A DNA stretch of 64,000 nt, from assembly GCF_900452865.1 (NCBI RefSeq), contig NZ_UGOZ01000001.1:1488001-1552000 (forward strand). Direction: 5' to 3'. Positions within the stretch are counted from its first letter, which is position 1. Each line of letters starts with the position of its first letter. The notes under the pieces are model-generated. The model worked only from the letters and a program-made list of their open reading frames with translations, was not told the DNA's origin and did no database searches. This DNA is from Legionella taurinensis (lineage in GTDB: Bacteria; Pseudomonadota; Gammaproteobacteria; Legionellales; Legionellaceae). The position numbers and the translations under genes were made by a program. This document shows positions 26,991 to 35,728 of this stretch, one piece after another.

Positions 26991-27322
26991 AAGCAACGTC
27001 GTTCACACTGAAGAATGCGGCCGTTCCATTGATTGACCAAGCAGCGTTGCTGACAGTGGACGCCATGACGCCAATAAATGGGTTGCCAACCTGTCCAGTA
27101 GTAGCGATGGCGGTGTTTAGGCCCGTAATAGATATAAGCAGGCGGCGGGTAGTAACCTTGATCATACATGAAGTAAAAGGCTAACTGCGGGCCGGCTGGC
27201 AAGGGCTGAGAGGATGTGGTTGTTCTGCTTTCAGCGTAACTCTTGGCGATGGATAATGGCAGTAAGAGAGCTAAGGTCAGTGCCATTGATAACCACCTTG
27301 GCTTTTTATAGTGGATGTTCAT
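26987..27322 (-). CDS. Small secreted Tyr/Cys-rich protein of unknown function
   Basis: 111 residues. Signal peptide about 1-30 (LALLLPLSIAKSYA), then a mature part rich in Tyr, Pro and His (YYPPPAYIYYGPKHRHRYYW) and a C-terminal set of four cysteines (CQQRC and CERRC) that could form two disulfides in the periplasm. No family is recognised. ATG at 27322 has AAGGAAGG upstream, which supports it being real. Its end overlaps the RasGEF gene by 4 bases on the opposite strand. Confidence 0.6.
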   Translation of the reverse strand: MNIHYKKPRWLSMALTLALLLPLSIAKSYAESRTTTSSQPLPAGPQLAFYFMYDQGYYPPPAYIYYGPKHRHRYYWTGWQPIYWRHGVHCQQRCLVNQWNGRILQCERRCF

Positions 27323-27507
27323 GATGACCTTCCTTTGTACATATTGACCAACTTAATTATAGCCAAGCACCTTCCTTAAGACAAAGCGCAAGCCTGTTAA
27401 CCGGCGGTGGTTTTAAAAGATTAATTCTAGCCAGGGCGTTTTTATTGCCAGGATGTTTGGTAGTATAGGTAGCATTTTCCTTCCCCAGTCATCAATAAGG
27501 ATAAGTA

Positions 27508-27966
27508 ATGAACAAGATCAGGCCGGCCAGTCTGTTGATAACGCTCTTTTTGCTGCTTCAACCCCCGGTGTTTGCAGAGCAGGGGATTTCTCCGGTCAGT
27601 CCGGTGAACAGCATTTCCCCTGCCTGCCTGCCCACCATTGACGTTACCCAGGCTCTTAAGAAAACCTATCGCGGATGGGATGCCTTTCTGCCTGCCGCGA
27701 CTTATTTTCTTGACGGCATTTCTTTTTACTCCGGCAAACCGGACGAGTTGGCCTTGCTTAAGCCGGATATCAATAACAGCCGCCGCGCAAAATGGACATT
27801 TTCGCCAAAAGACTCGATTTACATGCTTTGTGAATACAATCAAACCATCATTGCACTGACAAAAAAACTGCCGCCCAATTTAACGGATTGCGAAGTAACC
27901 TATCAAAATCAGGTTATGAGCAGCAAGGGGCCGCTTCCTGGCCGTGTCATTTGCCATACGGCCTAA
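27508..27966 (+). CDS. Secreted STY0301-like protein
   Basis: 152 residues with a clean signal peptide ending at VFA (about residue 23). The mature domain has an early Cys (SPACLPTI), a GWDAF motif, FYSGKPDELALLKPD, MLCEYNQTIIALTKKLP and a final VICHTA: spaced Cys, Trp and Gly-x-Pro in the order seen in the STY0301 family of small periplasmic proteins. Function is unknown for that family. SD AAGGATAAGTA precedes the ATG. A 19-base gap to roxA suggests co-transcription. Confidence 0.55.
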   Translation: MNKIRPASLLITLFLLLQPPVFAEQGISPVSPVNSISPACLPTIDVTQALKKTYRGWDAFLPAATYFLDGISFYSGKPDELALLKPDINNSRRAKWTFSPKDSIYMLCEYNQTIIALTKKLPPNLTDCEVTYQNQVMSSKGPLPGRVICHTA

Positions 27967-27985
27967 GACCTCGTAAGGAGTCGAT

Positions 27986-29158
27986 ATGATTAATTTTCAA
28001 AACCTGAGCAAAGAGGATTTCCTCGCGCAATACTGGCAGAAGAAACCGCTGGTTTTTAGAAAGGCATTGCCTGAATTTATTAATCCCTTAAGCGGGGATG
28101 AGTTGGCGGGGCTTGCGCTGGAGGAAGAAGTGGAAAGCCGTCTGGTTATTCATACACCGGAAAAAAAGCCGGCTTGGCATTTAAAGCGTGGACCGTTCCT
28201 GGAGCGTGACTTCACTCAATTGCCGCAAAGCCATTGGACTTTGCTGGTGCAGGGGGTTGATCGCTTCATTCCGGAAGTGGCCGCCTTACTCGATCATTTC
28301 AATTTTTTACCCCATTGGCGCGTTGATGATGTCATGATTAGCTATGCAGTAGAGGAGGGCAGTGTCGGACCTCACTATGATCATTATGATGTGTTTTTAT
28401 TTCAGGCTCAGGGCCGACGTCAATGGCTGCTGTCCTCCAAGCATTGTGAAATGGAAAATTATTTACCGAATGTTGACCTGCGCATCATGGATAAATTCCT
28501 CGTTGAAGAAGAATTTATTTTAGAACCGGGCGACATGCTGTATCTGCCCCCTCACATCGCCCATCACGGCATTTCCCTGTCTCCGGATTGCATGACTTAT
28601 TCCTTTGGGTACCGTAGTTACCAATCGCTGGAATTATGGGAAAGTTTTGGTGAATACCTGGCAGAAAACAGCCTGCATCATGAGTTATACCATGATCCGG
28701 ACTGGCGTAACCTTAAGGGCAGCGGGGAGTTGCCTGCTCAGGCAATCAGTGAAGCGAAGCGTGTTTTGCAGAACATCCTGGATGACGAGGAGAGACTTCG
28801 CCATTGGTTTGGCTGTTTTGTAACCCGTTTGGATCAGCAGGCGGAAGAACTGTTACCCCTTCCTAACGAAGACACGGACGATTTGGAGCTTTTTTTATCA
28901 GAACTTGAAAACAGCCCTGGTTTAACGCGCAACAGTTTGTGTCGCTTTGCCTATGAAATCCAATCCGGTGACACATTGAAGCTGTTTGTTAATGGGTGCG
29001 GCTGGAACACGGAAGGTGTGTCCTCGTCACTGATAAAGCTGGTCGCCGACCATCGGTTTGTGCCGCTGACGGAATTGACGCCGTATTTAAACAACAAGGA
29101 TAACCAGCTGTTTCTTTATGAATTATGGGAGTTGCAATGGCTTGATTGTGATGTCTAG
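27986..29158 (+). CDS. roxA: Ribosomal protein uL16 arginine 3-hydroxylase (cupin/JmjC)
   Basis: 390 residues, matching E. coli YcfD/RoxA in length and order. Fe(II)/2-oxoglutarate oxygenase that hydroxylates an Arg of ribosomal protein L16. The iron-binding HxD...H facial triad is visible as PHYDHYDVF (H130, D132) and IAHHG (H193). The typical N-terminus NLSKEDFLAQYWQKKPLVFRK and a C-terminal winged-helix region are present. SD AAGGAG precedes the ATG. It follows the STY0301-like gene. Confidence 0.92.
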   Translation: MINFQNLSKEDFLAQYWQKKPLVFRKALPEFINPLSGDELAGLALEEEVESRLVIHTPEKKPAWHLKRGPFLERDFTQLPQSHWTLLVQGVDRFIPEVAALLDHFNFLPHWRVDDVMISYAVEEGSVGPHYDHYDVFLFQAQGRRQWLLSSKHCEMENYLPNVDLRIMDKFLVEEEFILEPGDMLYLPPHIAHHGISLSPDCMTYSFGYRSYQSLELWESFGEYLAENSLHHELYHDPDWRNLKGSGELPAQAISEAKRVLQNILDDEERLRHWFGCFVTRLDQQAEELLPLPNEDTDDLELFLSELENSPGLTRNSLCRFAYEIQSGDTLKLFVNGCGWNTEGVSSSLIKLVADHRFVPLTELTPYLNNKDNQLFLYELWELQWLDCDV

Positions 29159-29287
29159 CGGCTTAAGCGGTGTTTTATTATGAGGCTTTGAAACAAGGAA
29201 GTATTGTCTAACTGGCTTATTTAACGTAATACTAAACCAATCCGGTGAAAACCATCCCCTTGGCCTGCGTAATCATAAGGACAGATC

Positions 29288-30151
29288 ATGTTGAAAAACT
29301 ATAGTCAATTCTTGCTGGGTTTGATGTGTTTTTCCTGTTCAACCCTGTTTGCGCAGGTGCGGGAGATAGCCATTACCATTGATGATCTTCCCTTTGTAGG
29401 TTCCACCCACAATGATCCTGGACGAATCCGGCGTGAAAATGAACGGCTCACTAAAATCCTGGACACGTTAAACCAATACAACGTCCCCGCAACCGGCTTT
29501 GTGATCGCTGGAACCATCGAAAAAGATCAGTGGCAGTTATTGGAGAAATTTCGTAACGACGGGTATCAGCTGGGGAATCATACCTATTCTCACCGCAGTT
29601 TAAACAGTGTGACGGCGCAGCAATACACCCAGGACATTGAGCGTGCCGACAAGGTGCTGGCGCCTTTGCTGGTTGGCACAAAGTATTTCCGCTACCCCTA
29701 TTTAGCCGAAAGTCAGGGTGAAAAAAAACAACAGGTTTATGATTTTTTAACTGCTCATGGCTATGTGATCGCCCCTGTCACTGTAGACAGCAAAGACTTT
29801 CAATTCAACGCGCAATTTTTAGCGATTCACTGGCGTAATCGCCAACAGAATCTGCCTTCGTTTAAAAAACGGTATTTAAATTTTATCTGGAACCAGACGC
29901 TGAAAGCGGAAGCCAAGGCAACAAAGCGGGGCGATGCGGACTCCAGGCAGATTTTGTTAATTCATGCCAATCTGCTTAACAGCCTGGTGCTGAAGGACAT
30001 TATTGAAATGTACCAGAAAAATGGCTACAAAATTGTCAGTTTGGATGAGATTTTAAGCGCAGGGGCTCAAACTGGTGAGGAGGAACCCAAGGCTATCCTC
30101 CTAAGTCCTCTACTTAAGTCACTTCTGGAAAAATCGCCTGCGGCGGATTAA
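29288..30151 (+). CDS. Secreted polysaccharide deacetylase (NodB-fold)
   Basis: 287 residues. Signal peptide about 1-22 (ends LFAQ), then a NodB homology domain: AITIDDLPF (catalytic Asp and metal Asp), GNHTYSHRSL (metal HxxxH), YFRYPYL (Arg/Pro motif 3) and a late ILLIHANL. The family removes N- or O-acetyl groups from peptidoglycan or other glycans. SD AAGGACAGATC. The 3' end overlaps the convergent mltA by 4 bases. Substrate is unknown; the neighbouring murein hydrolase fits, but does not prove, a cell-wall role. Confidence 0.85.
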   Translation: MLKNYSQFLLGLMCFSCSTLFAQVREIAITIDDLPFVGSTHNDPGRIRRENERLTKILDTLNQYNVPATGFVIAGTIEKDQWQLLEKFRNDGYQLGNHTYSHRSLNSVTAQQYTQDIERADKVLAPLLVGTKYFRYPYLAESQGEKKQQVYDFLTAHGYVIAPVTVDSKDFQFNAQFLAIHWRNRQQNLPSFKKRYLNFIWNQTLKAEAKATKRGDADSRQILLIHANLLNSLVLKDIIEMYQKNGYKIVSLDEILSAGAQTGEEEPKAILLSPLLKSLLEKSPAAD

Positions 30152-31341
30152 GTCAGTGATTTAGGAAGATGCGGGATGGAATGCTTGGGCAATAATAGCC
30201 AGTATCGTCCCCTGTTTTTCATTTTCCCGGCGATGTCGGTTGCTGTTTGACCTGCCCCCCAGAAAACATCCCCCCTGACCATGCCGCGAATGGCTCCACC
30301 GGTGTCTTGAGCAATCATCAGCCGCTGCAGCGTCTTCTTGTCCTGATGGGTCTTGTCCGGGTGGGTGGTGCTCAGCCATAAGGGAGCGCCCAGCGGGATC
30401 CATTTCCTGTCGACAGCTAATGAATAACCGGGGGTCAGTGCAATCCCCTGGGCACCCAGGGCGGCTGTCTGCTTGAGGATACGGAAAAAGACAAAAGATT
30501 TGTTCTGGTTAATGACCCTGTCTACTTCGTCAGGATGCGCTTCAAGGTAGGCGCGGATGCCCTGCATGGAGGCGGTTTTTTTAGTCATAATCCCTTTTTT
30601 AACCAGTATGCGCCCGACTGGCGTGTAGGGTGCGCCGTTTTCACCGGCATACCCGACATACAGCCGGCGTCCATCGGGTAGTTGGACAACGCCAGAGCCC
30701 TGAATTTCCAGAAACAGGCGGTCAATGGCACTGTTAACCCAAACCAGAACGGGCGCTTTATCCTGAATGGCCCCTTCGTTGATTTGTTTTCGGGTCGGGT
30801 AGGGAACTAACTGATTGCCCTGCAACCGCCCGACTATACGGGAATGTTTGTAGCGGGAATTGAAATCCCCCAGATTGACGGTCACTAAATTCGAGGGGAG
30901 TCCGTAAATGGGCACATTAAATTCCCCGGTTTTAGTCAGACTGCCATAAAGCAGCGGCATGTAATAACCAGTGAAAAGGCCCTTGACTGGACGGTTGTTG
31001 TAAAATGCAACCGGGGTAAACCATGTTTCAAAAAAAGCACGGGCTGATTGCTTGTTGGGGTGATGAATGGCGAGCGCTGCCTGGCAGGCCGGTTGCCAAT
31101 CCTTAACCAACAGCGGAATCCTGTGACTGCCTGCCTGACCGTGCGGATCCTGACGCAGAAAGGTTTTGCACGAGTGTTGAAAGGTGGTTAATGACTGGAC
31201 GAGATCCGCCTGTTGCCAGCCAGGCAGTGCCTTAAACGTCGCGGGGCGAAGTTCAAGCGCATTGGGTTTTTTAAACCAGACGCTGAGGCTTAAGACGGCA
31301 ATCGCTATCCCTGTAATAATCGATAAGAGTTTCAGTTTCAT
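30148..31341 (-). CDS. mltA: Membrane-bound lytic murein transglycosylase A
   Basis: 397 residues from ATG 31341. Cleaves the MurNAc-GlcNAc bond with formation of 1,6-anhydroMurNAc. Seen: LFTGYYMPLLYGS, SAIDRLFLEIQGSGVVQLPDG, YVGYAGENGAPYTPVGR and the C-terminal 3D-domain AQDTGGAIRGMVRGDVFWGAG with the three conserved Asp. The N-terminus is a hydrophobic helix (about 5-23) without a clear lipobox Cys, so it may be membrane-anchored rather than lipidated. An in-frame ATG at 31374 lies upstream of the predicted -10 and is less likely. The start used has no SD and nearly no leader, suggesting leaderless translation. Confidence 0.9.
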   Translation of the reverse strand: MKLKLLSIITGIAIAVLSLSVWFKKPNALELRPATFKALPGWQQADLVQSLTTFQHSCKTFLRQDPHGQAGSHRIPLLVKDWQPACQAALAIHHPNKQSARAFFETWFTPVAFYNNRPVKGLFTGYYMPLLYGSLTKTGEFNVPIYGLPSNLVTVNLGDFNSRYKHSRIVGRLQGNQLVPYPTRKQINEGAIQDKAPVLVWVNSAIDRLFLEIQGSGVVQLPDGRRLYVGYAGENGAPYTPVGRILVKKGIMTKKTASMQGIRAYLEAHPDEVDRVINQNKSFVFFRILKQTAALGAQGIALTPGYSLAVDRKWIPLGAPLWLSTTHPDKTHQDKKTLQRLMIAQDTGGAIRGMVRGDVFWGAGQTATDIAGKMKNRGRYWLLLPKHSIPHLPKSLT

Positions 31342-31351
31342 AACTGGATAA

Positions 31352-31379
31352 ATATTACACCAAATGAGAATCATTGCAA
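31352..31379 (-). promoter_or_regulatory. Promoter of mltA
   Basis: Minus strand TTGCAA (31379-31374), a 16-base spacer and TATAAT-like TAATAT (31357-31352). A start site 6-7 bases downstream leaves about 4 bases before the ATG. Confidence 0.5.
31363..31375. promoter_or_regulatory. Fur-box-like palindrome
   Basis: AATGAGAATCATT matches 12 of 13 core positions of the Fur consensus (AATGATAATCATT); the outer flanks do not match. It occupies the spacer of the mltA promoter and lies 103 bases upstream of the divergent YopJ/Ulp1-like gene. Confidence 0.5.
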
Positions 31380-31418
31380 CATAAATGCACTTTTTATTAC
31401 AAAGTTAGGGCAGATTGA

Positions 31419-31447
31419 TTGAAAAATGGTCACAAATTGGGCATACT
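31419..31447 (+). promoter_or_regulatory. Promoter of the YopJ/Ulp1-like gene
   Basis: TTGAAA (31419-31424), a 17-base spacer and CATACT (31442-31447); predicted start near 31454, about 24 bases before the ATG. Confidence 0.4.
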
Positions 31448-31477
31448 ATTGGGGTATTGAAAAACGAGTAGTCCCGA

Positions 31478-32569
31478 ATGAAATCTGTATCTGAAATGGA
31501 ACACCTTTTAAATGATTTTGGTCAACCCGGCGATATTCCGGTTGAAGCAATGGCCCTGTCTTTACATATCAAACGCCTTGAGCGGCAACAAAAAGGCAGC
31601 GATTTGCACGCATTTGCCATGCTCGCTTCAGAAATCGAAGAACTCGATCAGGCGTTGATAGCCATCATCGATAGCAATGCCTGTGATTTTAGGTTTCAGG
31701 TGACGGTGGGTAATAAAGGCTCCGTCTTAACCCACTGGTCCTTTATGGAGTTTGTGTTTAGGGCAAACCCGGAGGGTAGGCCGGAACTGGATGTGTTCAT
31801 CTGTGATCCGCTGGGTATGAAGCAATCCGTGGTGCTGGCCTTGTTGTTGAGCAACACGATACGATTTGGCGGCCTGGCTGATTTTTGCAAACTAACCGTG
31901 TACATCCCGGCCACGGTACTGCAGATTGCTGGCCGAACCTGCCCCTACCTGGCTCTGGATAGCATTGCCATGTTGTCCAATCAATCCAATTTCGAGGATT
32001 TGTATCAATACATGAGAGAACATGAAAACGGCGTGAATGCCAGCGAATGCAGAAACCTCATCGAACTCTACAAAACCGGCATCATTGGCTGCATGGATGA
32101 AGAGCAAATCAGGGAAATGTATGATTTCCCCTGCGTTGTGAGCGCTCTGCCGCCACGATTGGTGCGCACATCCCAATCCCTGCCGGTGATTGACGATGTG
32201 GCAAATCATGCCGGCGATGAGGTTGTGAATGCGAAAGGCAAAACCTTCAGGTTATCAACTTCCCGTTATCGTCTGATTGTAGAAGACCGTTATGGCGAGA
32301 AAGAGGAACGTAATTTACGCATCAACTTCAAAATGAAGGAACAAAACAGTCGTTTGAGAGCTTATTTAGCGAACGTCTCGGAACAATCAGACACCCAACC
32401 CCAGGTCGAAGCCGGCTCTCCAACTAGCGCTCAACCCCCACAGTCTTCCGTGGGCGGCGTGGATGACCAACTGGCGGCTTGCATTGACGCTCAGCGAATG
32501 TCGGGGCTCAATCAGTGGGTCAATGAAACCCTGGCTATTGAGGCCATGTCCACGCTGAAATTCAGTTAA
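31478..32569 (+). CDS. Putative CE-clan (YopJ/Ulp1-like) cysteine enzyme, effector candidate
   Basis: 363 residues, no close family recalled. The central region carries the ordered residues of the CE clan: VLTHWSFMEF (H86), ELDVFICDPLG (D105 or D110), VLQIAGRTCPYLALDS (Q149, C155). His to D105 is 19 residues, as in YopJ-type acetyltransferases (His109-Glu128), and the Gln plus Cys followed by YxALD recalls their QxxxxxCxxFALD motif. Known members acetylate host kinases or remove SUMO/ubiquitin-like tags. The C-terminal third is a basic segment, then a Pro/Ser/Gln linker and a short helix. Assignment is by eye and moderately confident. Promoter and Fur-like site lie upstream; the end overlaps the RND gene by 4 bases. 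Confidence 0.5.
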   Translation: MKSVSEMEHLLNDFGQPGDIPVEAMALSLHIKRLERQQKGSDLHAFAMLASEIEELDQALIAIIDSNACDFRFQVTVGNKGSVLTHWSFMEFVFRANPEGRPELDVFICDPLGMKQSVVLALLLSNTIRFGGLADFCKLTVYIPATVLQIAGRTCPYLALDSIAMLSNQSNFEDLYQYMREHENGVNASECRNLIELYKTGIIGCMDEEQIREMYDFPCVVSALPPRLVRTSQSLPVIDDVANHAGDEVVNAKGKTFRLSTSRYRLIVEDRYGEKEERNLRINFKMKEQNSRLRAYLANVSEQSDTQPQVEAGSPTSAQPPQSSVGGVDDQLAACIDAQRMSGLNQWVNETLAIEAMSTLKFS

Positions 32570-35500
32570 GTCAAGGTCTTTGGCCGGTTACGCCGGCTGA
32601 ATCGGCTGGTTAATACATAAAAAACCGGGGTAAAAATTAACCCAAAAAAAGTGACGCCCAGCATACCGCTGAAGACCGCCACACCTAAGGCCCGCCTCAT
32701 TTCTGCGCCTGCGCCTGCGGCAATGACTAAGGGAAATACGCCTAAAATAAAGGCAAAAGAAGTCATGAGAATAGGTCGAAGCCTCAGTTTGGCGGCCAGG
32801 ATTGCCGCTTTCCAGCGGTTGGCGCCGCCAAGCTCCAGTTTGCGTGCGAATTCGACTATTAAAATGGCATTTTTACAGGCAAGGCCGATCAGGATAATAA
32901 AACCAATCTGGGTCATGATGTTGTTTTCCATACCCAATAGTTTAATGCCGATCATGGATGAGAACAGGCACATGGGAACAATGAGGATGACGGCCAGTGG
33001 TAAAATCCAGCTTTCATAGAGAGCCGCCAGCACTAAAAACACAAAAATAACGCTTAATACAAAAGCAATGATTGCGGTATGACCGACGGCTTTTTGCTGG
33101 TAGGCAATTTCAGTCCATTCATAACCAATGCCATCCGGGAGGTATTGAGCGGCTAAATTTTCCATCGTTGCGAGCGTATCACCGGTACTGTATCCCGGGG
33201 CAATATCACCCAGAAGATCAATGGCATTATACAGGTTGTATCGAGGCCAGCGAGTGGGGCCTACGGTGTTTTCCATGGTAGCAACAGAGCCGATAGGGAC
33301 CATCTCCCCCTGGTTGTTTCTCACCTTGATGCGCAGCAAATCATCGGCGGTATGGCGGTATTCCGAGTCAGCCTGAGCGATGACGCGGAAAGTCCGACCT
33401 AAGTAGTTGAAATCATTGATAAAAATGGAGCCAAGATAAACTTCCAGTGCTTCCGTGATTCGGGCAACCGGGACGCCCAGACGCTCCGCCTTCTCGCGGT
33501 CGAGTTGCAAGCGTATTCGTGGTGTGCTGTTTTCAAAAAAGGTGAAGACGGAAGTGGCTGCCTGCGACTTGTTGGCCTGTTCAGCCAGGGTGGCAACCGC
33601 CTCGGTTAACACCTCAATGCCGCGCCCCCCGCGATCCTGAATCATCATTTTAAACCCGCCAGCGTTACCAATTCCCCGGACGGGCGGCGGTGGAATGACT
33701 ACAATCATGGCTTCCTTAATCGTATTCAGTTTTTGTCTTAAAGTGGCCAGCATGTCGTTGTAGCTTAACCCCAGACGCTCCCGCTCCTGAAACGAGCTCA
33801 TGACCGGGAAAATCGCGGCGGCATTGGATGAGTTTGAAAAGGTGGCGCCTGAAAAACCGGTGAAGGCCACGGCATTGGCAATTCCAGGTGTTTCAAGAAG
33901 TTTGGCAATGGCCATCTGCACTACCTTGTCGGTTCGGCTTAATGACGCCCCAGGCGGCAGTTGAATGGACACGATAAAATAGCCTTGATCCTGCTTGGGG
34001 ATAAATCCGCGTGGGACAAAGTAAAAGAGCAGGCCAGTGAGGGAAATTAACAGCAGATAGACGACCAAAACCACACTGGCGCGACGTGTTAGCGTGCTGA
34101 TGGTTTTTCCATAGCGTTTGGAGACGGATTGCAGAAAACGGTTAAAAGCGAGCAATGGCCTTTTGAAAACAGGGACGGTTTCGCCTTCCGTGTGATGATG
34201 CGCCTTAAGCAGCAGAGCGGCCAGCGCGGGACTTAAGGTCAGAGACACAAAAACAGAAATGGCGGTGGCTACTGAAACCGTTGTACCGAATTGCTGATAA
34301 AAGCGCCCGGATATGCCTTTAAGGAAGATCGTCGGCAGAAAGACGGCAATAAGAACCAGACCAATCGCCACTAACGCCGAACCGACTTCGCTCATGGTTT
34401 TTCTGGCCGCTTCACGTACAGCCAAACCGGCTTCGATATTCCGCTCCATGTTTTCAACCACGACAATGGCGTCGTCCACGACAATGCCGATGGCTAACAC
34501 CAAGCCAAACAAGGTCAGGTAATTCAGTGAAAAGCCAATGGCCTGCATCACGGCAAAGGTGCCGATTAATGAAATGGGAATAGCCACAACCGGAATAATG
34601 GCGGCCCGCCAGGACTGTAAAAAAACAAGAATGACCAGCACCACCAGGACAATCGCTTCAAAAATGGTGTTGGATACTTCATGAATGGATTCTTTCACAA
34701 ATTCCGTCGGGTTATAGGCAATTTTATAGTCAATGCCCTTGGGGAAGCGTGTCGACAGGTCATTCATGGCTGCAATGATGGCATCCGTGGTGGCCAGTGC
34801 ATTGGTGCCTGGACGCTGAAAAACAGGCAGGGCCACTGCCGGGTATTTGCCGAGGTATCCGCGTGTAAGGTAGTCCTGCGATCCGAGTTCAACCCGGCCG
34901 ATGTCTTTAAGACGAAGGATTCGTCCGCCTTCACCTGCTTTAATAATGATGTTTTCGAATTCTTCGGGTTTTATCAAACGGCCCTGGGTTTCAATGTTGT
35001 ATTCAATGCCGAATTGTTTTTTCTGCGGTTGCCGGTTTAATGCGCCGCTGGCGACCTGAATATTCTGTGACCGCAGGGCTTCAAGAACATCATTGGGCGT
35101 CAGTTCGTAGGAGTCGATGAGGTCGGGATTCAACCATAAACGCATGGCATATTCACTTGCCCCAAACAGGCGCACATCGCCCACGCCTTCAATTCGTTTG
35201 ATGCGATCGCGGATTTGCAGCACCGCGTAATTACCAATAAAGGTCTGATCGTATTGGCCATTGGGTGAGTATAAGTTAATCACCAGCAGCAAATCAGGCG
35301 AATTTTTAGCGGTAGTTACCCCTAAACGTCTCACTTCTTCAGGAAGCTTTGCTTCGGCGATGGCCACCCGATTTTGTACCAGCACCTGGGCCTGATCGAG
35401 GTTGGTTCCCAATTGAAAGGTAATGGTAAGCCGCATCTGGCCGTCATCGGTTGATTGCGAGCTCATGTAGAGCATGCCTTCGACACCGTTTATTTCCTGC

Positions 35501-35703
35501 TCAATCGGTGTGGCTACCGTATCCGCCACCGTGTTGGCGTTGGCGCCAGGGTAGGACGCCGTCACCTGAATCGTGGGCGGAACCACCTGCGGGTATTGTT
35601 CGACTGGCAGACTGAAATAGGACAGGCCGCCGACCAGCACGATAATGATCGAAATGACCGTGGCAAAAATAGGTCTGTCAATAAAGAAATGCGCCATTCT
35701 CAT
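32566..35703 (-). CDS. RND efflux pump, HAE1-type inner-membrane transporter
   Basis: 1045 residues, full-length AcrB/MexF-type. Proton-driven export of drugs or other amphiphiles from the periplasm and inner membrane. The N-terminus MAHFFIDRPIFATVISIIIV, SLPVEQYPQVVPPTIQV, GIVVDDAIVVVENMERN (helix 4 with the proton-relay Asp pair), PTIFLKGISGRFYQQF and 12 predicted helices with two large periplasmic loops are all seen. ATG at 35703. It follows the adaptor gene by 25 bases. No outer-membrane TolC-like gene is next to it, so it probably shares one encoded elsewhere. Confidence 0.92.
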   Translation of the reverse strand: MRMAHFFIDRPIFATVISIIIVLVGGLSYFSLPVEQYPQVVPPTIQVTASYPGANANTVADTVATPIEQEINGVEGMLYMSSQSTDDGQMRLTITFQLGTNLDQAQVLVQNRVAIAEAKLPEEVRRLGVTTAKNSPDLLLVINLYSPNGQYDQTFIGNYAVLQIRDRIKRIEGVGDVRLFGASEYAMRLWLNPDLIDSYELTPNDVLEALRSQNIQVASGALNRQPQKKQFGIEYNIETQGRLIKPEEFENIIIKAGEGGRILRLKDIGRVELGSQDYLTRGYLGKYPAVALPVFQRPGTNALATTDAIIAAMNDLSTRFPKGIDYKIAYNPTEFVKESIHEVSNTIFEAIVLVVLVILVFLQSWRAAIIPVVAIPISLIGTFAVMQAIGFSLNYLTLFGLVLAIGIVVDDAIVVVENMERNIEAGLAVREAARKTMSEVGSALVAIGLVLIAVFLPTIFLKGISGRFYQQFGTTVSVATAISVFVSLTLSPALAALLLKAHHHTEGETVPVFKRPLLAFNRFLQSVSKRYGKTISTLTRRASVVLVVYLLLISLTGLLFYFVPRGFIPKQDQGYFIVSIQLPPGASLSRTDKVVQMAIAKLLETPGIANAVAFTGFSGATFSNSSNAAAIFPVMSSFQERERLGLSYNDMLATLRQKLNTIKEAMIVVIPPPPVRGIGNAGGFKMMIQDRGGRGIEVLTEAVATLAEQANKSQAATSVFTFFENSTPRIRLQLDREKAERLGVPVARITEALEVYLGSIFINDFNYLGRTFRVIAQADSEYRHTADDLLRIKVRNNQGEMVPIGSVATMENTVGPTRWPRYNLYNAIDLLGDIAPGYSTGDTLATMENLAAQYLPDGIGYEWTEIAYQQKAVGHTAIIAFVLSVIFVFLVLAALYESWILPLAVILIVPMCLFSSMIGIKLLGMENNIMTQIGFIILIGLACKNAILIVEFARKLELGGANRWKAAILAAKLRLRPILMTSFAFILGVFPLVIAAGAGAEMRRALGVAVFSGMLGVTFFGLIFTPVFYVLTSRFSRRNRPKTLT

Positions 35704-35728
35704 GCAATCGATCCTTGTCCATTCTGCG

